Positions 34,573 to 44,895 of a stretch of 64,000 bases of DNA are shown piece after piece. The DNA comes from Cyrtodaria siliqua. Taxonomy: Eukaryota > Mollusca > Bivalvia > Adapedonta > Hiatellidae. Both the position numbers and the translations under genes were made by a program. The notes under the pieces were generated by a model. That model was not told where the DNA came from. It made no database searches and was given only the letters and a program-made list of their open reading frames with translations. The stretch lies in NCBI GenBank assembly GCA_037043455.1, contig JAWPHD010010951.1, forward strand, positions 1 to 64,000. Reading direction: 5' to 3'. Numbering within the stretch: the stretch's first letter is position 1; every line of letters begins with the position of its first letter.

Positions 34573-35074
34573 CAGTCACCAGTATGATGACCCATTTATT
34601 CTCCCCGTAATTTGGCATGTTGTGGGTCGGGGAGGACCATCCCACTGCACGCCTTACAAACAAACATATAAAACTGATTATATATACATATTATTATAAT
34701 ACTTGACTTTCATATAATAAAATCTGTATAAAGCGGTAGTCTTGACATTTTTTTAACATTAAATTTTATCTGTTTTTCTATATTATATTAATTTACATGT
34801 ATAGCCATTTTTATTAATTAAAAAAAGCAACAAAAAAAACACAAATGAATATAGTACGTTTGTTTTACGGGGGAAAGATAGAAAAAAATACAAATGGAAA
34901 AAAAAAAAAAGGTTTTAGTTCTTAATGCTCTCTCTACATGGCCACATCTCTCCTACCTAGCTTAATTTTTAATGTACATGTATATTTTATCCGATAGTTG
35001 TCAGATTCTTGGGCTGAATAAAACCTAAAATACCAATTTTAGGGGTGAGCTCCTCGCTTGTTTATACAACAAAA
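34573..35074 (-). other. LINE 3' untranslated region
   Basis: AT-rich tail of the LINE between the ORF2 stop and the poly-A. The terminal ~90 bp (plus strand GGCATGTTGTGGGTCGGGGA) resemble 50665-50760. Confidence 0.7.
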
Positions 35075-37759
35075 TTATTTTAAAAGGTTCATGTATTTGT
35101 TCCATTTTTTTTCAAATGGTTCGAAAGCATTGTTTTGTGCTGCTATACATTCTAGAATTTTAAACGACTTTATTATCCTATTTTTGAATGCCTCTATAGA
35201 CAGTTTATTTTGTAAATGTTTGGTACTGAAAATATAATATTTCATTTCAAGTAATATGTACAAGTCGGCTGGTGTTAATGTGTTACCAATGTTAAAAATA
35301 AATGATTCTTCAGTAAAATTTAAGTATATGTCATTACTGGACAACCACATTTTTAATTTATTAAGTATAGATTGCGTTTCAGGACAATACCAAAGCATAT
35401 GGATTAATGTTTCCTCTTGTTGACAATCCTTGCACAGTGAACTATCAGTGATGTTGATTTTGTGTAGAAATCGTCTAGTTGGTAGTATTCTATGATTTAC
35501 CCGTACTTGAAACCATTGTAATACTGTACTTGTTGAGGATTTAAAAGGAGACAGGTATATATCGTTCCATGTTTCTTCTTCTATATTATACATTTCCTCC
35601 CATTTGGGTTTTGAAGTTGGTTTACTCGGGTTTTGGTTAAGAATATTATACAGATCCCGAGATCCATTTTTACTATTAAGAAATGGATACATATTGAAAG
35701 GAAGAATTGGATTTGGTATTTTCTTTATCGATTGTGTGGGAATATTTTTCGTAATATAAGTTTTTATTGCTGCAATAATTCCGTTATATGTTAAAAAGCA
35801 AGCATTTAAATTATATAAGTTATTAAATTCCTCAACAGAATAAAAAATTCCATTTTCATCTATTAAATCATTAAGGTAGTAAATACCCTTTTCATACCAA
35901 GATTTGTAAAATACTACTTTACCTCCAACTAAGATATTATGGTTATAAAATAGTGAAGTTGTTAAACAATTGTTGGCACATATAATGCTCTTATTAAGAT
36001 CTAAAATATCCATGTATGCTTTCAATACATCCTTCCAAAATAGGTTGGTCATCTTTTGTATTAATAATTCTGAATAGCCTGTGCCCAAGTTTGTTAGTTT
36101 GTTTATATTTATTATATGTGTTACTGTATTTTGCCACTGTCCACCTTTAAGAGTAAGTCTTCTAATCCAAGTTGCCTTAAGTCCATATATAAATGCTTTG
36201 AGATTGATCATTTTCAGACCACCCTCATTATATTGTTTGATTAAAATGCTTCTCTTTATTTTTGCTGGTCCCTCCCATAAGAATTCATAAAACATGTCAT
36301 TGATTTTTTTAATAATTGAATCTTTTGGATTAGGCAATGAAATAAATAAATGATTAAGAATGGGTAGTAATAATGTTTTAATTACTGTTATTTTACCAAT
36401 TGGTGTAAGATATCTGCGTTTCCAAAGTTTAATTAGATTCTGTATTTTTTCTATCTTATCATTGTAATTTATATCAAGTATCTTGTCAAGGTCAACATTA
36501 AAATGTATACCTAATAATTTAAATTGGTTGCTGCCCCATGCTAATTTCCACCTGGTTTTAATTGAGTCTGTACTATATTTTTTTGTACCAATCCAAACTA
36601 CCTGTGTCTTATCAAAATTCACTCTAAGTCCAGAAATGTTGGCATAAGCAGAAAGTTCATAGAGAGCTTCATTAAGTGAAGTGTCTGACCCGTCCAGAAA
36701 AATAGAAGTATCGTCGGCAAACTGTGATAGTTTATATTCCATGTCATTTATAGATATTCCTTTAATCTTTTTATTATTTTGTAGTTTTATTGCTAATATT
36801 TCAGCGCATAAGATAAATATATAAGGTGATAATGGATCGCCCTGACGGCACCCTCTGCCTATGTTGAAAAAATCAGATAAATTGCCACCTTGATTAACAG
36901 CCAGTTTAGCATTTCTGTATAGAACTTTCACCCATGATATTATTGAGTTACCAAAATTGAAATATTTAAGAACACTGTAGATAAATTTCCATGAAAGAGA
37001 ATCAAATGCCTTCTCAAAATCCACAAGCAAAATGAGTCCTGGTAAATTGTTTTCTTCTGCAAACTGCATTATATCAAATGTCATTCGAGTGTTTTCCCCC
37101 ATATATCGTCCAGCAATAAAACCTGTTTGGTTTTCATTAATTAGTTTATATAATATAGATTTTATTCTATTAGCAATGGTCCCTGAAGCAATTTTATATA
37201 CACAGTTTAAAAGAGAAATTGGCCTATAATTTTTTAAAAATCTTCTTGGTTTGTTATCTTTAGGGATAAGTGTAATAATACCCTCTTTCTGTGTTACAGA
37301 CAGTTCCCCATTAATATACCCACAATTTATAGCTCTTACAACAAAATGACCTAATTTATTCCAAAATACTTTGAAGAAGTCAGCCCCAAAACCATCAGAG
37401 CCTGGAGAGCGGTTGTTTTTCATACCAAAAAGTGATAAAGATACTTGCTGAAATGTTAATAGACCCTCTAATGAATTAGATTCCTCCATACTTAATTTAG
37501 GCACACTTAATCCTGACAATTCTTTATCTAAATCTATTGTTTCTAATTTTGTATCTATGCTAGAGTATAAAGATTTGTAGAACGTTTCAGTTTCCTTTAA
37601 AATATCTTTCTGCTCTGTGATTATGCTCCCATCAGATCTTTCAATTTTCGGTATAATTTTACTAGTAAAATTGTGAGTTTCTAGATTACAAAAAAATTTG
37701 GTTGGTTTTTCCCCATCTTCTATTAATTGCGCTCGGGACCTAATAAGAAAACCATTCAT
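35075..37759 (-). CDS. LINE ORF2, reverse transcriptase part (894 aa from first Met)
   Basis: Reverse transcriptase of an L1/Tx1-type LINE. The frame is open from 37876, so the Met at 37759 is only the first internal Met and not a real start. It contains RSRAQLIEDGEKPTKFF near residue 7, NYRPISLLN at 177, LVDFEKAFDSLSW near 245 (motif A Asp), GCRQGDPLSP at 303, FADD at 347-350 (motif C) and GLRVNFDKTQVVWIG beyond it. A CxxC..H....C motif (CKDCQQEETLIHMLWYC) lies near the C-terminus. No internal stop is present. Confidence 0.92.
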   Translation of the reverse strand: MNGFLIRSRAQLIEDGEKPTKFFCNLETHNFTSKIIPKIERSDGSIITEQKDILKETETFYKSLYSSIDTKLETIDLDKELSGLSVPKLSMEESNSLEGLLTFQQVSLSLFGMKNNRSPGSDGFGADFFKVFWNKLGHFVVRAINCGYINGELSVTQKEGIITLIPKDNKPRRFLKNYRPISLLNCVYKIASGTIANRIKSILYKLINENQTGFIAGRYMGENTRMTFDIMQFAEENNLPGLILLVDFEKAFDSLSWKFIYSVLKYFNFGNSIISWVKVLYRNAKLAVNQGGNLSDFFNIGRGCRQGDPLSPYIFILCAEILAIKLQNNKKIKGISINDMEYKLSQFADDTSIFLDGSDTSLNEALYELSAYANISGLRVNFDKTQVVWIGTKKYSTDSIKTRWKLAWGSNQFKLLGIHFNVDLDKILDINYNDKIEKIQNLIKLWKRRYLTPIGKITVIKTLLLPILNHLFISLPNPKDSIIKKINDMFYEFLWEGPAKIKRSILIKQYNEGGLKMINLKAFIYGLKATWIRRLTLKGGQWQNTVTHIININKLTNLGTGYSELLIQKMTNLFWKDVLKAYMDILDLNKSIICANNCLTTSLFYNHNILVGGKVVFYKSWYEKGIYYLNDLIDENGIFYSVEEFNNLYNLNACFLTYNGIIAAIKTYITKNIPTQSIKKIPNPILPFNMYPFLNSKNGSRDLYNILNQNPSKPTSKPKWEEMYNIEEETWNDIYLSPFKSSTSTVLQWFQVRVNHRILPTRRFLHKINITDSSLCKDCQQEETLIHMLWYCPETQSILNKLKMWLSSNDIYLNFTEESFIFNIGNTLTPADLYILLEMKYYIFSTKHLQNKLSIEAFKNRIIKSFKILECIAAQNNAFEPFEKKWNKYMNLLK

Positions 37760-37836
37760 TTTTTGCCGGCGAAGTAATATTAATTCATCTTTTAACTGAT
37801 CTAAAGCAGGTATTTGATCAGGGGTAAGTCTTTGTT

Positions 37837-38859
37837 CTAAATGTTGTATTTCAAGAATAAGATCATTTTCACTTTTTCATTTACTTTTTTTTTGTAGCAT
37901 GAATATGAAATTGATTTTCCTCTTAATTCCATCAATAATGTATCCAAAAATAATTGGTCAGTAATAGTAAATTGAATTTGGTCATTTGGTATATTGTCAA
38001 TATTATCAATATTATAGACTGGAAGCGCATATTGTAATTTAATTTCATTTATTTTATTATTCATTATATTCAGATATTCAATATCGTTTAGAAGTGAATT
38101 ATTGTGTTTCCAAAGGGACTTGCCCTTTACAAATTCGTTAAAGTTGCAGTTCAACATAGTAATTGAATGGTCTGATCGATAGCTAGCTTCAATAGTACAC
38201 TTGTTTACTGATGATAAAAGATTTTCCGAAACTAAAAAGAAATCCAGTCTTGCTTGCTTTAATGGTGTTTTTTTTCTCCATGTATACCTTCTTAGATTTG
38301 GATAAAACTCTCTATATGGGTCAGTTAGATTATAGCAAGTTATTATTTCTAATAATTTTATACGCGCATTTTTATTATTAATGGCCTTATAATTATCATA
38401 ATCTACTTCAGGATCTTGGACCAAATTGTAATCGCCGCATAAAATCATGTCATTATTATTATTATTCATGGTCTCTACAGTTTTCATAACCTTATCAAAA
38501 AATGATGGGGAATCCGTATTTGGGCCATAAAGTGAAATAAGGGTTAATCTCTTGTTATTAACAGTTAAGTCAATAGTTATAAAATTTCCTTCAGGGTCAG
38601 ATATATAATTATGTACTTTATAGTCTAGGTCTTTGCTAAATAGTACAGCTACTCCTCGTGCATTTGATTTACCTGAGCTAAAAATGCAATCATTACCCCA
38701 TTCTGAACGAATAAACTTCTCAGTTACAGGTGTTGAGTGTATATCTTGTAGACAATATATATGACATTTTTTGGTTTTTATATAGTTAAAAACATCAAGT
38801 CGCTTTTCAGCTGACCCAAGGCCCTGACAGTTAACAGACAGAATATTGACATCCGTCAT
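37837..38859 (-). CDS. LINE ORF2, endonuclease part (340 aa)
   Basis: N-terminal apurinic-like endonuclease domain that nicks target DNA for target-primed reverse transcription. Visible signatures are ILSVNCQGLGS near residue 6, YCLQDIHSTP near 35 (Asp where Glu is usual in this motif), ILCGDYNLVQDP around 140, RLDFFLVS around 205 and YRSDHSITML around 228. The ATG at 38859 is right behind the presumed element end. The frame leaves the original reading near 37865-37885, in an A-rich stretch, and stops at 37837. Without that frameshift it would continue into the RT frame. Confidence 0.88.
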   Translation of the reverse strand: MTDVNILSVNCQGLGSAEKRLDVFNYIKTKKCHIYCLQDIHSTPVTEKFIRSEWGNDCIFSSGKSNARGVAVLFSKDLDYKVHNYISDPEGNFITIDLTVNNKRLTLISLYGPNTDSPSFFDKVMKTVETMNNNNNDMILCGDYNLVQDPEVDYDNYKAINNKNARIKLLEIITCYNLTDPYREFYPNLRRYTWRKKTPLKQARLDFFLVSENLLSSVNKCTIEASYRSDHSITMLNCNFNEFVKGKSLWKHNNSLLNDIEYLNIMNNKINEIKLQYALPVYNIDNIDNIPNDQIQFTITDQLFLDTLLMELRGKSISYSCYKKKVNEKVKMILFLKYNI

Positions 38860-39005
38860 CTATGGGGATATAGTAGTTATTATTATTAGTTCTTGAAAAT
38901 ATTTAACCGGTTTCATTGAAGTAAAAAGTGCCACAAATTTAAGTTCACCATGCTAATTTTCTAAGTAAAAGGCATCTGACCCCATGCCCCATAAAATAAA
39001 AAAAC

Positions 39006-39235
39006 ATGGATATTAAATTAAGATTGCCAGGTGTCCCTTTAATGTATTTGTCTATCAAAGTGATCATGTGTCCCTTTAATGTATTACTCCATCAAAATTA
39101 CTTAGTGTCCTTTAATGTATTTCAATATTACCATGTGTCCCTTTAATGTATTTGTCCATTTAAAATGAGCATGTTTCCATTTATGTATAGGTCTATTAAA
39201 ATTACAACATGTCCCTTTAATGCACGGCCCATCCT
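39006..39235 (+). repeat. MITE-gamma right end, multiplied in a short array
   Basis: TTAAGATTGCCAGGTGTCCC at ~39020 is the MITE-gamma right TIR. TGTCCCTTTAATGTATT then recurs four to five times at ~45-bp intervals with AT-rich spacers. It lies just 5' of the LINE insertion. Confidence 0.7.
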
Positions 39236-39758
39236 CTAAAAAAACCTGTTTAATTCTAAAAGAGGATTAAAGTCCCTATCCCACCATCAACATATGTACA
39301 ACGTTTCTAAAACTGCTGACGACAAGGTATATATATATAACTGATATACATTGAGTATCCGAACTCTAAAGACACAAAATAAATGGCTCTACCCAGCCTG
39401 GCCAAACCCCAAAACCGGAGCGTCAAATTAAGAGTTAACAAATCATAATTCATTTCATTATCACAGGTATTTTAAAACCCCATGAATAAACCTTTACTTT
39501 TAATTGGCATATTTACATTATTATATGACCTGAATACCTTGATAGAGTTTATATAAAGGGTTTTGTATCGTAATTTTTCCATTATTTGGTGGGTTTTAAG
39601 GTATACAATTGCAGAAATCACAAACCAGTGACCTCCAAGGAGTATGTAGGATAAACTTTTAAAAAAATCCCGCCTAATGGTAACAGGACCGATTTTTAAA
39701 AATAAATTAGAAACCATGCAGGAAAACAGTATCACATATTTAAGCTGGAATATATAGA
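39236..39758. other. intronic sequence, nothing assigned
   Basis: AT-rich, an 87-codon minus-strand ORF without recognisable domain. Confidence 0.45.
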
Positions 39759-39908
39759 GGATCTTAAACGAGTTCCCATTTTATATAAGATTTATGAAAC
39801 GAGTTACGAATTATTTTAATTTTAACGAGCCTTTTGGCGAGTTAAAATTAAAATAATTCATAACGAGTTTCATAAATGTTATATGGAATTTGAACAAGTT
39901 TAAGATCC
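39759..39908. mobile_element. 150-bp fold-back (palindromic) element
   Basis: Two ~75-bp arms in inverse orientation, about 85-90% alike, symmetric about 39833/39834 with no spacer. Outer words are GGATCTTAAAC and GTTTAAGATCC; inner words ATTATTTTAATTTTAAC and its inverse. TATCACATA flanks it on both sides (39730-39738 and 39913-39921) and may be a target duplication. Confidence 0.72.
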
Positions 39909-39921
39909 TTTTTATCACATA

Positions 39922-40828
39922 ACAATGCAATCAAATTAGTAAAAATTAATTCAGATAGACATCGAACCGCCACGACGTCAGACACATTTTAGCGCCAAAA
40001 CGTCATAAAATATGTGACGTCGTAACGTCGCGTCTCACACATAACGTTGCGTATAAAAGAGTTCGTGAATTACCTCTTTACAACAGAGCAGTTTACGCCA
40101 ACTTTTTAACAAACCAACAACAATGTTTTGCATCACGTGCATTATTTTTATAAGCTGTTACAAATAATAAGTTTATGACTCAGATCTGGATGAATTTGTA
40201 GTAAATAAAATAGTTTCAGTTAATAAACTTGCGTAGTGTTACAGATTTAACTCAACCAATCAAAACCGTTCCCAGTTGTATTACACGTGTGTCATACAAT
40301 AAAATATTAAATGAGTGTTCGACACTGCTAACAAGGGACGTTATGTGATAGAATTATCGCTCTAACTTTATGCTCAAATACACCTTTGCAGCCTTGAGCT
40401 ATTAAAGCAAACATTGATTTTGATGCTGAATAGATGTGAAATTGAATCGCATTAATACTTCCTTTACTTTGAAGTTTATCAACTTGTATTAAAGTGAAAA
40501 TCAACATGTTAAATTGACCAAGATTGTTTCCCCTTTGACATAAATCAATTTTTTCATACTATTAATTCTGAATTTTGTGCGTGCACCTGAGTTAAGGGGA
40601 AGAGAGGAGTGGTTGTTTTTACGGCTAGATTAACATTTTTGTAAAACGCAAAATGGGAGGGGAATCAAACGAAACTAGTTTAAAGACGTAGTAATGATAT
40701 AATGAGATCTAACACCAACTTCATTCAAGTCAACTTTAGATTAATAACGTCCTTACAGCAAGTTATCTCCCTTTGTCACAAAGGGTCAAATTCAAAGTCA
40801 ACCAAACAAACATGTTTACAGTACAGTA
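39922..40828. other. intronic sequence, nothing assigned
   Basis: A CpG-richer patch near 39965-40040 (several ACGTC words) but no ORF or exon signal. Confidence 0.45.
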
Positions 40829-42167
40829 ACAAGAAAAACTTGATGCAAAGCATCAATTCGGCGCCAACATTTTGAAGAATTAAAACATACGTTATTAAAT
40901 AACAGTACACGTGTTTATCAGTTATTTTAACTATCTTATCATCAGTACTAAACCTTGGTATATTTAGTGGTCATGGACATAATATTAACAAACGTTGCTA
41001 TGTTGACTTGGTTAAATGTATTTTGAATTAACTAGGTCATGAGTGTATGTATTGGAGAGTACACTCAAAGGCACTCTACGGCGTGATGCCGTTAAGAGTC
41101 TGGTTGAGTCCAGAAATAAGATCAGATCGGGTTGGTACCGTCTAGTTTGTCTTATTCAGCCTTCAATTTTGACCAAAGAGAATAGAGAGTATATAGGGGT
41201 AAGACCAGATCGGGTTGATACCGTCTGTATTGTCTTACAGTTATATGTTTATGAGTGTATGTATAGAAGAATACACTCAAAGGCACTCTTCGGCTTAATG
41301 CCGTTAAGAGTCTGGTTTAGTCCAGATATAAGATCAGATCGGGTTGATACCGTCTAGTTCGTCTTATAAAGCCTTTAATTTAACCAAAGAGAACAGATAA
41401 AGATCGAGTTATACAGTATTTTCAGAGCTGAAAATGTACGTGTACCTCAGTCGATGTATAGACATATATAGCGGGGGATTTTCAAAAGTAAAGGGGGATG
41501 GGTTCAAACAAATCTATTACACCCTTTTCATAACACCATTTCGACTGGAAGTCGCATAATTTTGAATATTTTTGATTCCGAGTCTGCGCTCATAAATCTA
41601 CTTTCGTTTTCAATACATTTGTCTGCATTTGACAGTCAAAATGAAGCATTACAAAATTAGCGATTTCCCGTAAACGAAATTTAAATGCCAAAACTTCCCG
41701 ATATATCATCGTATTTTCTCATTTCTTAGCAACATTTAATGTAATTTGCCAATAATAATTAATCAAAACGATTTAAAAACGAGAACAATGTGAAAACATT
41801 TGAAACGCAGATATTACGATCGATAAATTTCGTTAAATTTTTCTAAAATTCGTATTACGCATTTAACCATTTGATTTTATAAGGGAGATAAGCATGCGGG
41901 AGACATCGTTTTAATGAAATGATTTTGTATAATTTTTGAAATATTGGTGCATCATTTCTTACAGAAATTCAAGAAATCGCTAAGCAGTTTTATCTCTTGT
42001 GTTTTATATCTTATTCTGGTGCGTTTTATAGCATGCTTTAAATGCCATTTAAACATTTTTAATTACAATCCAAACATACTCAACTATCAGTCCTTTTGAT
42101 TCCCCATGCCTAAGGTCAAAGTACTACCACAGTATGTCCGGCGCCCTCAAGGGGCGCCGAACAATAA
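40829..42167 (+). mobile_element. Helentron/HINE- or pearl-like element, copy B
   Basis: Same left (40829-41040) and right (41582-42167) domains as copy A, including TTCGGCGCC (40857-40865), GGCGCCGAA (42153-42161) and the right-end hairpin CGGCGCCC/GGGCGCCG (42139-42159). Flanking bases differ from copy A, which fixes the element ends. The core is a different repeat (see 41041-41400) plus ~180 bp found only here. No protein is encoded. Confidence 0.75.
41041..41400 (+). repeat. ~211-bp tandem repeat core of element B
   Basis: Two units starting GAGTGTATGTAT at 41041 and 41252. Landmarks are ACACTCAAAGGCACTCT, GCCGTTAAGAGTCTGGTT and AGATCGGGTTGATACCGTCT; the last also appears as an extra internal partial copy near 41205. 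It is unrelated to the satellite in element A. Confidence 0.85.
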
Positions 42168-42600
42168 TGACCAGACAAAACATTGCCGGTGATATATGAG
42201 AATATAAAATATCGTCATTACACACATCAGCAATCATATCAGATTCCAAGAAGCAGCTTGGAATTTTAATAGAAACTGTCTTAGTGATCACAATACAGCA
42301 ATGGACAGTCAATAATGGCAGTGGGTATCTACTTTCTTTAAGCTGCTGCTTTGCACTGTTCATTTTATTCATTCCTTGTCAATAAGTATGTCTCCCAAGC
42401 TCCAATTCTGTGAGCTTGGCAATGAGCTTTCTGCTTTTAATGTGCCCATACCTGTTAACTCTTACAGATTGTGTGCGAGTCTATGGCCCATGCCCTACTG
42501 CCCAAATGGCTAAAAACAAGGCAATCTTAATCAATGCTTAATTTCTGATTGTGTGTGTGTGTATTTCTAGGGATTATAGTCCCTCCACCTACCGACAGGC
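42168..42600. other. intronic sequence, nothing assigned
   Basis: No exon or repeat recognised between element B and the SINE-beta fragment. Confidence 0.45.
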
Positions 42601-42659
42601 GTCCTACCTTAGGATTATAGGCACAATGTCTGGACTTTTATCTGTGTGTTGTTGTGTGA

Positions 42660-42782
42660 TGTTGTGTGATGGGATGATATGTCTGCTTGAAGCAGCAAAC
42701 TCAATGGCTTCTTTACAGTGCTGCCACACTGGAATACCATGCCGTAGAAGACATGATACCCCCCAGTCACATTATACCAGAG
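42660..42782 (-). mobile_element. SINE-beta body fragment
   Basis: Plus-strand landmarks ATGTCTGCTTGAAGCAGCAA, ACAGTGCTGCCACACTGGAA and CATGATACCCCCCAGTCACA align with the SINE-beta body at 19860-19940 and with the 99-bp satellite unit. No head is present; the 11-bp array follows immediately. Confidence 0.7.
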
Positions 42783-42784
42783 TC

Positions 42785-44495
42785 TACCACCATTTATGTA
42801 ATGTGACTGTATCATGACTGCACCATGCCTGCACCATGACAGCACAATGGCTGCATCATGACAGCATCATGACTGACTGCACAATGTCTGCATCATGACT
42901 GCATCATGACAGCACCATGACTGCACTGTGACTGCACTATGACTACATCATGACACCACCATGACTGCATCATTACTGCATCAAGCACCATGACTGCATC
43001 ATGACAGCACCATGACTGCATCATGACAGCACAATGATTGCATCATGACAGCACCATTACTGCATCATGACAGCACAATGACTGCATCATGACTGCACCA
43101 TGACTGCATCATATGCATCATGACTGCATCATGATTGCACCATGACTGAACCATGACTTCATCATGACAGCATCTTGACTGCATCATGACAGCACCATGA
43201 CTGCACCTGCACCATGGCTGCATCATGACAGCACCATGACAGCACCATTACTGCACTGTAACTGCATCATGACTGAATTGTGACAGCACCATGTCTGCAT
43301 CATGACTGCATCATGACTACATCATGACAGCACCATGACTGCATCATGACTATATCATGACTGAACCTTGACTGCACCGTGACTACAACATGACTGCACA
43401 ATGAATGCACTAGACTGCACATGACTGCATTATGACTGCAACATGACTGACTGCAACATGACTGCACCATGATTGCATCTCGACTGCACCATGACTGCAT
43501 CATGACTGTACTATGACTGCATCATGACAGTACCATGACTGCATCATGACTGCACCATGACTGTATCATGACAGTACCATGACTGCACCATGACAGTACC
43601 ATGACTGCATCATGACAGTACCATGACTGCATCATGACTGCACCATGACTGTATCATGACTGCATCATAACTTCAATGTGACTGCACCAACACTGCACCA
43701 ACATGACTGCATCATGACTGCACCAACATGACTGCATCATGACTGTATCATGACTGCATCATAACTTCAATGTGACTTCAATGTGACTGCACCATGACTG
43801 CACCAACATGACTGCATCATGACTTCAATGTGACTGCACCATGGCTACATCATGACTGCACCACCATGACTGCACTACGACAGTACCATGACTGCACCAA
43901 CACGACTGCATCATGACTTTACCATGACTGCATCATGACAGTACCATGACTGCATCATGACTGCACCATGACTGTATCATGACTGCATCATGACTTCAAT
44001 GTGACTGCACCATGACTACATCATGACTGCACCACCATGACTGCACTATGACTGCACCATGACTTCACCATGCCTGAATCATGACTACACTATGACTGCA
44101 TCATGACTGCATCATGACTTTACCATGACTGCATCATGACAGTACCATGACTGCATCATGACTGCACCATGACTGTATCATGACTGCATCATGACTTCAA
44201 TGTGACTGCACCATGACTACATCATGACTGCACCACCATGACTGCACTATGACTGCACCATGACTTCACCATGCCTGAATCATGACTACACTATGACTGC
44301 ATCATGACTGCACCATGACTTCAGTGTGACTGCAACAAGAATGTACATTACCGTAACATGACCGACTGTGACTGCACCATGACTGCATTAACTGTGACTG
44401 CATCATGACTGCACCATGACTGCATCATGACTTCAATGTGACTGCAACATGAATGTACCATCACTGCAACATGACCGACTGTGACTGCAGCATGA
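42785..44495 (+). repeat. 11-bp minisatellite (TGCATCATGAC), ~150 copies
   Basis: Units such as TGCATCATGAC, TGCACCATGAC and AGCACCATGAC over 1.7 kb. Blocks including TGACTTCAATGTGACTGCAC recur (for example near 43680, 43765, 43990, 44195, 44425), which points to segmental duplications inside the array. Confidence 0.93.
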
Positions 44496-44568
44496 CCTCA
44501 CCACGACTAAACACTTCAATATTCCAAGAATTAAGAATGATTTCAGAAGAGATGAGGAAGATGATTCG

Positions 44569-44895
44569 GGCTGGCGTGGCGCAGTCGGTAGCGCGGCGGA
44601 TTTGTAACCGGAGGCCCCGGGTTCAGTCCTCCGTGGTGCCACTGAGTTCCGTCGGTGTGTTCTTGGGCAAGACACTTTACCTTAGCCTCGTCCGTCGGAT
44701 GAGGACGTAAACCGGGCGGTCCCGTGTATCGGTCTATCTTCCGAGCACGTTAAAGAACCATAGGAATCTATTCGATAATAAGAGTAGGGCAGGTTCCCGG
44801 ATTCCTATGTATCCTTCCCCTCTCTCTGGGGCGGCTCTAAATAACCTATACTGTGTTGATGAGCCGTTAAACAACATTCAATTCAATTCAATTCG
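44569..44895 (+). mobile_element. SINE-gamma, full-length
   Basis: tRNA-derived SINE with A box TGGCGCAGTCGG (44577-44588) and B box GGTTCAGTCC (44620-44629) in a tRNA-like head. A body follows (TTCTTGGGCAAGACACTTTA, GTAAACCGGGCGGTCCCGTG, GTTAAAGAACCATAGGAATC), and the tail GTTAAACAACATTC ends in (AATTC)n repeats at 44876-44895. Transcription would be by RNA polymerase III from the internal promoter. The body looks like a conserved central SINE core, but I do not assign a named domain. Confidence 0.88.

Larger units (their letters stand above)
34557..38877 (-). mobile_element. L1/Tx1-like LINE, 5'-truncated, nearly intact ORF2
   Basis: Minus-strand non-LTR retrotransposon. The 3' end is a poly-A tail (T run 34557-34572) preceded by a ~500-bp 3' UTR. 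ORF2 encodes an AP-like endonuclease, a reverse transcriptase and a C-terminal CCHC-like motif. The element ends ~18 nt upstream of the ORF2 ATG, and no ORF1 is present. TTATTATTATTA occurs at both borders (34538-34556 and 38878-38889) and may be a target-site duplication, although it is low-complexity. One frameshift lies between the endonuclease and RT parts. It is in the sense orientation within the NT5C2-like intron. Confidence 0.88.

Noticed and set aside
41043..41357. 104-codon ORF in the core of element B
   Set aside because: It spans the 211-bp tandem repeat and shows no protein family signature; copy A has nothing equivalent.
44569..44642. functional tRNA gene
   Set aside because: A and B boxes are present, but the sequence continues into a SINE body with an (AATTC)n tail and I see no convincing cloverleaf closure. 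The same applies to heads at 3005-3098, 20030-20095 and 46560-46625.
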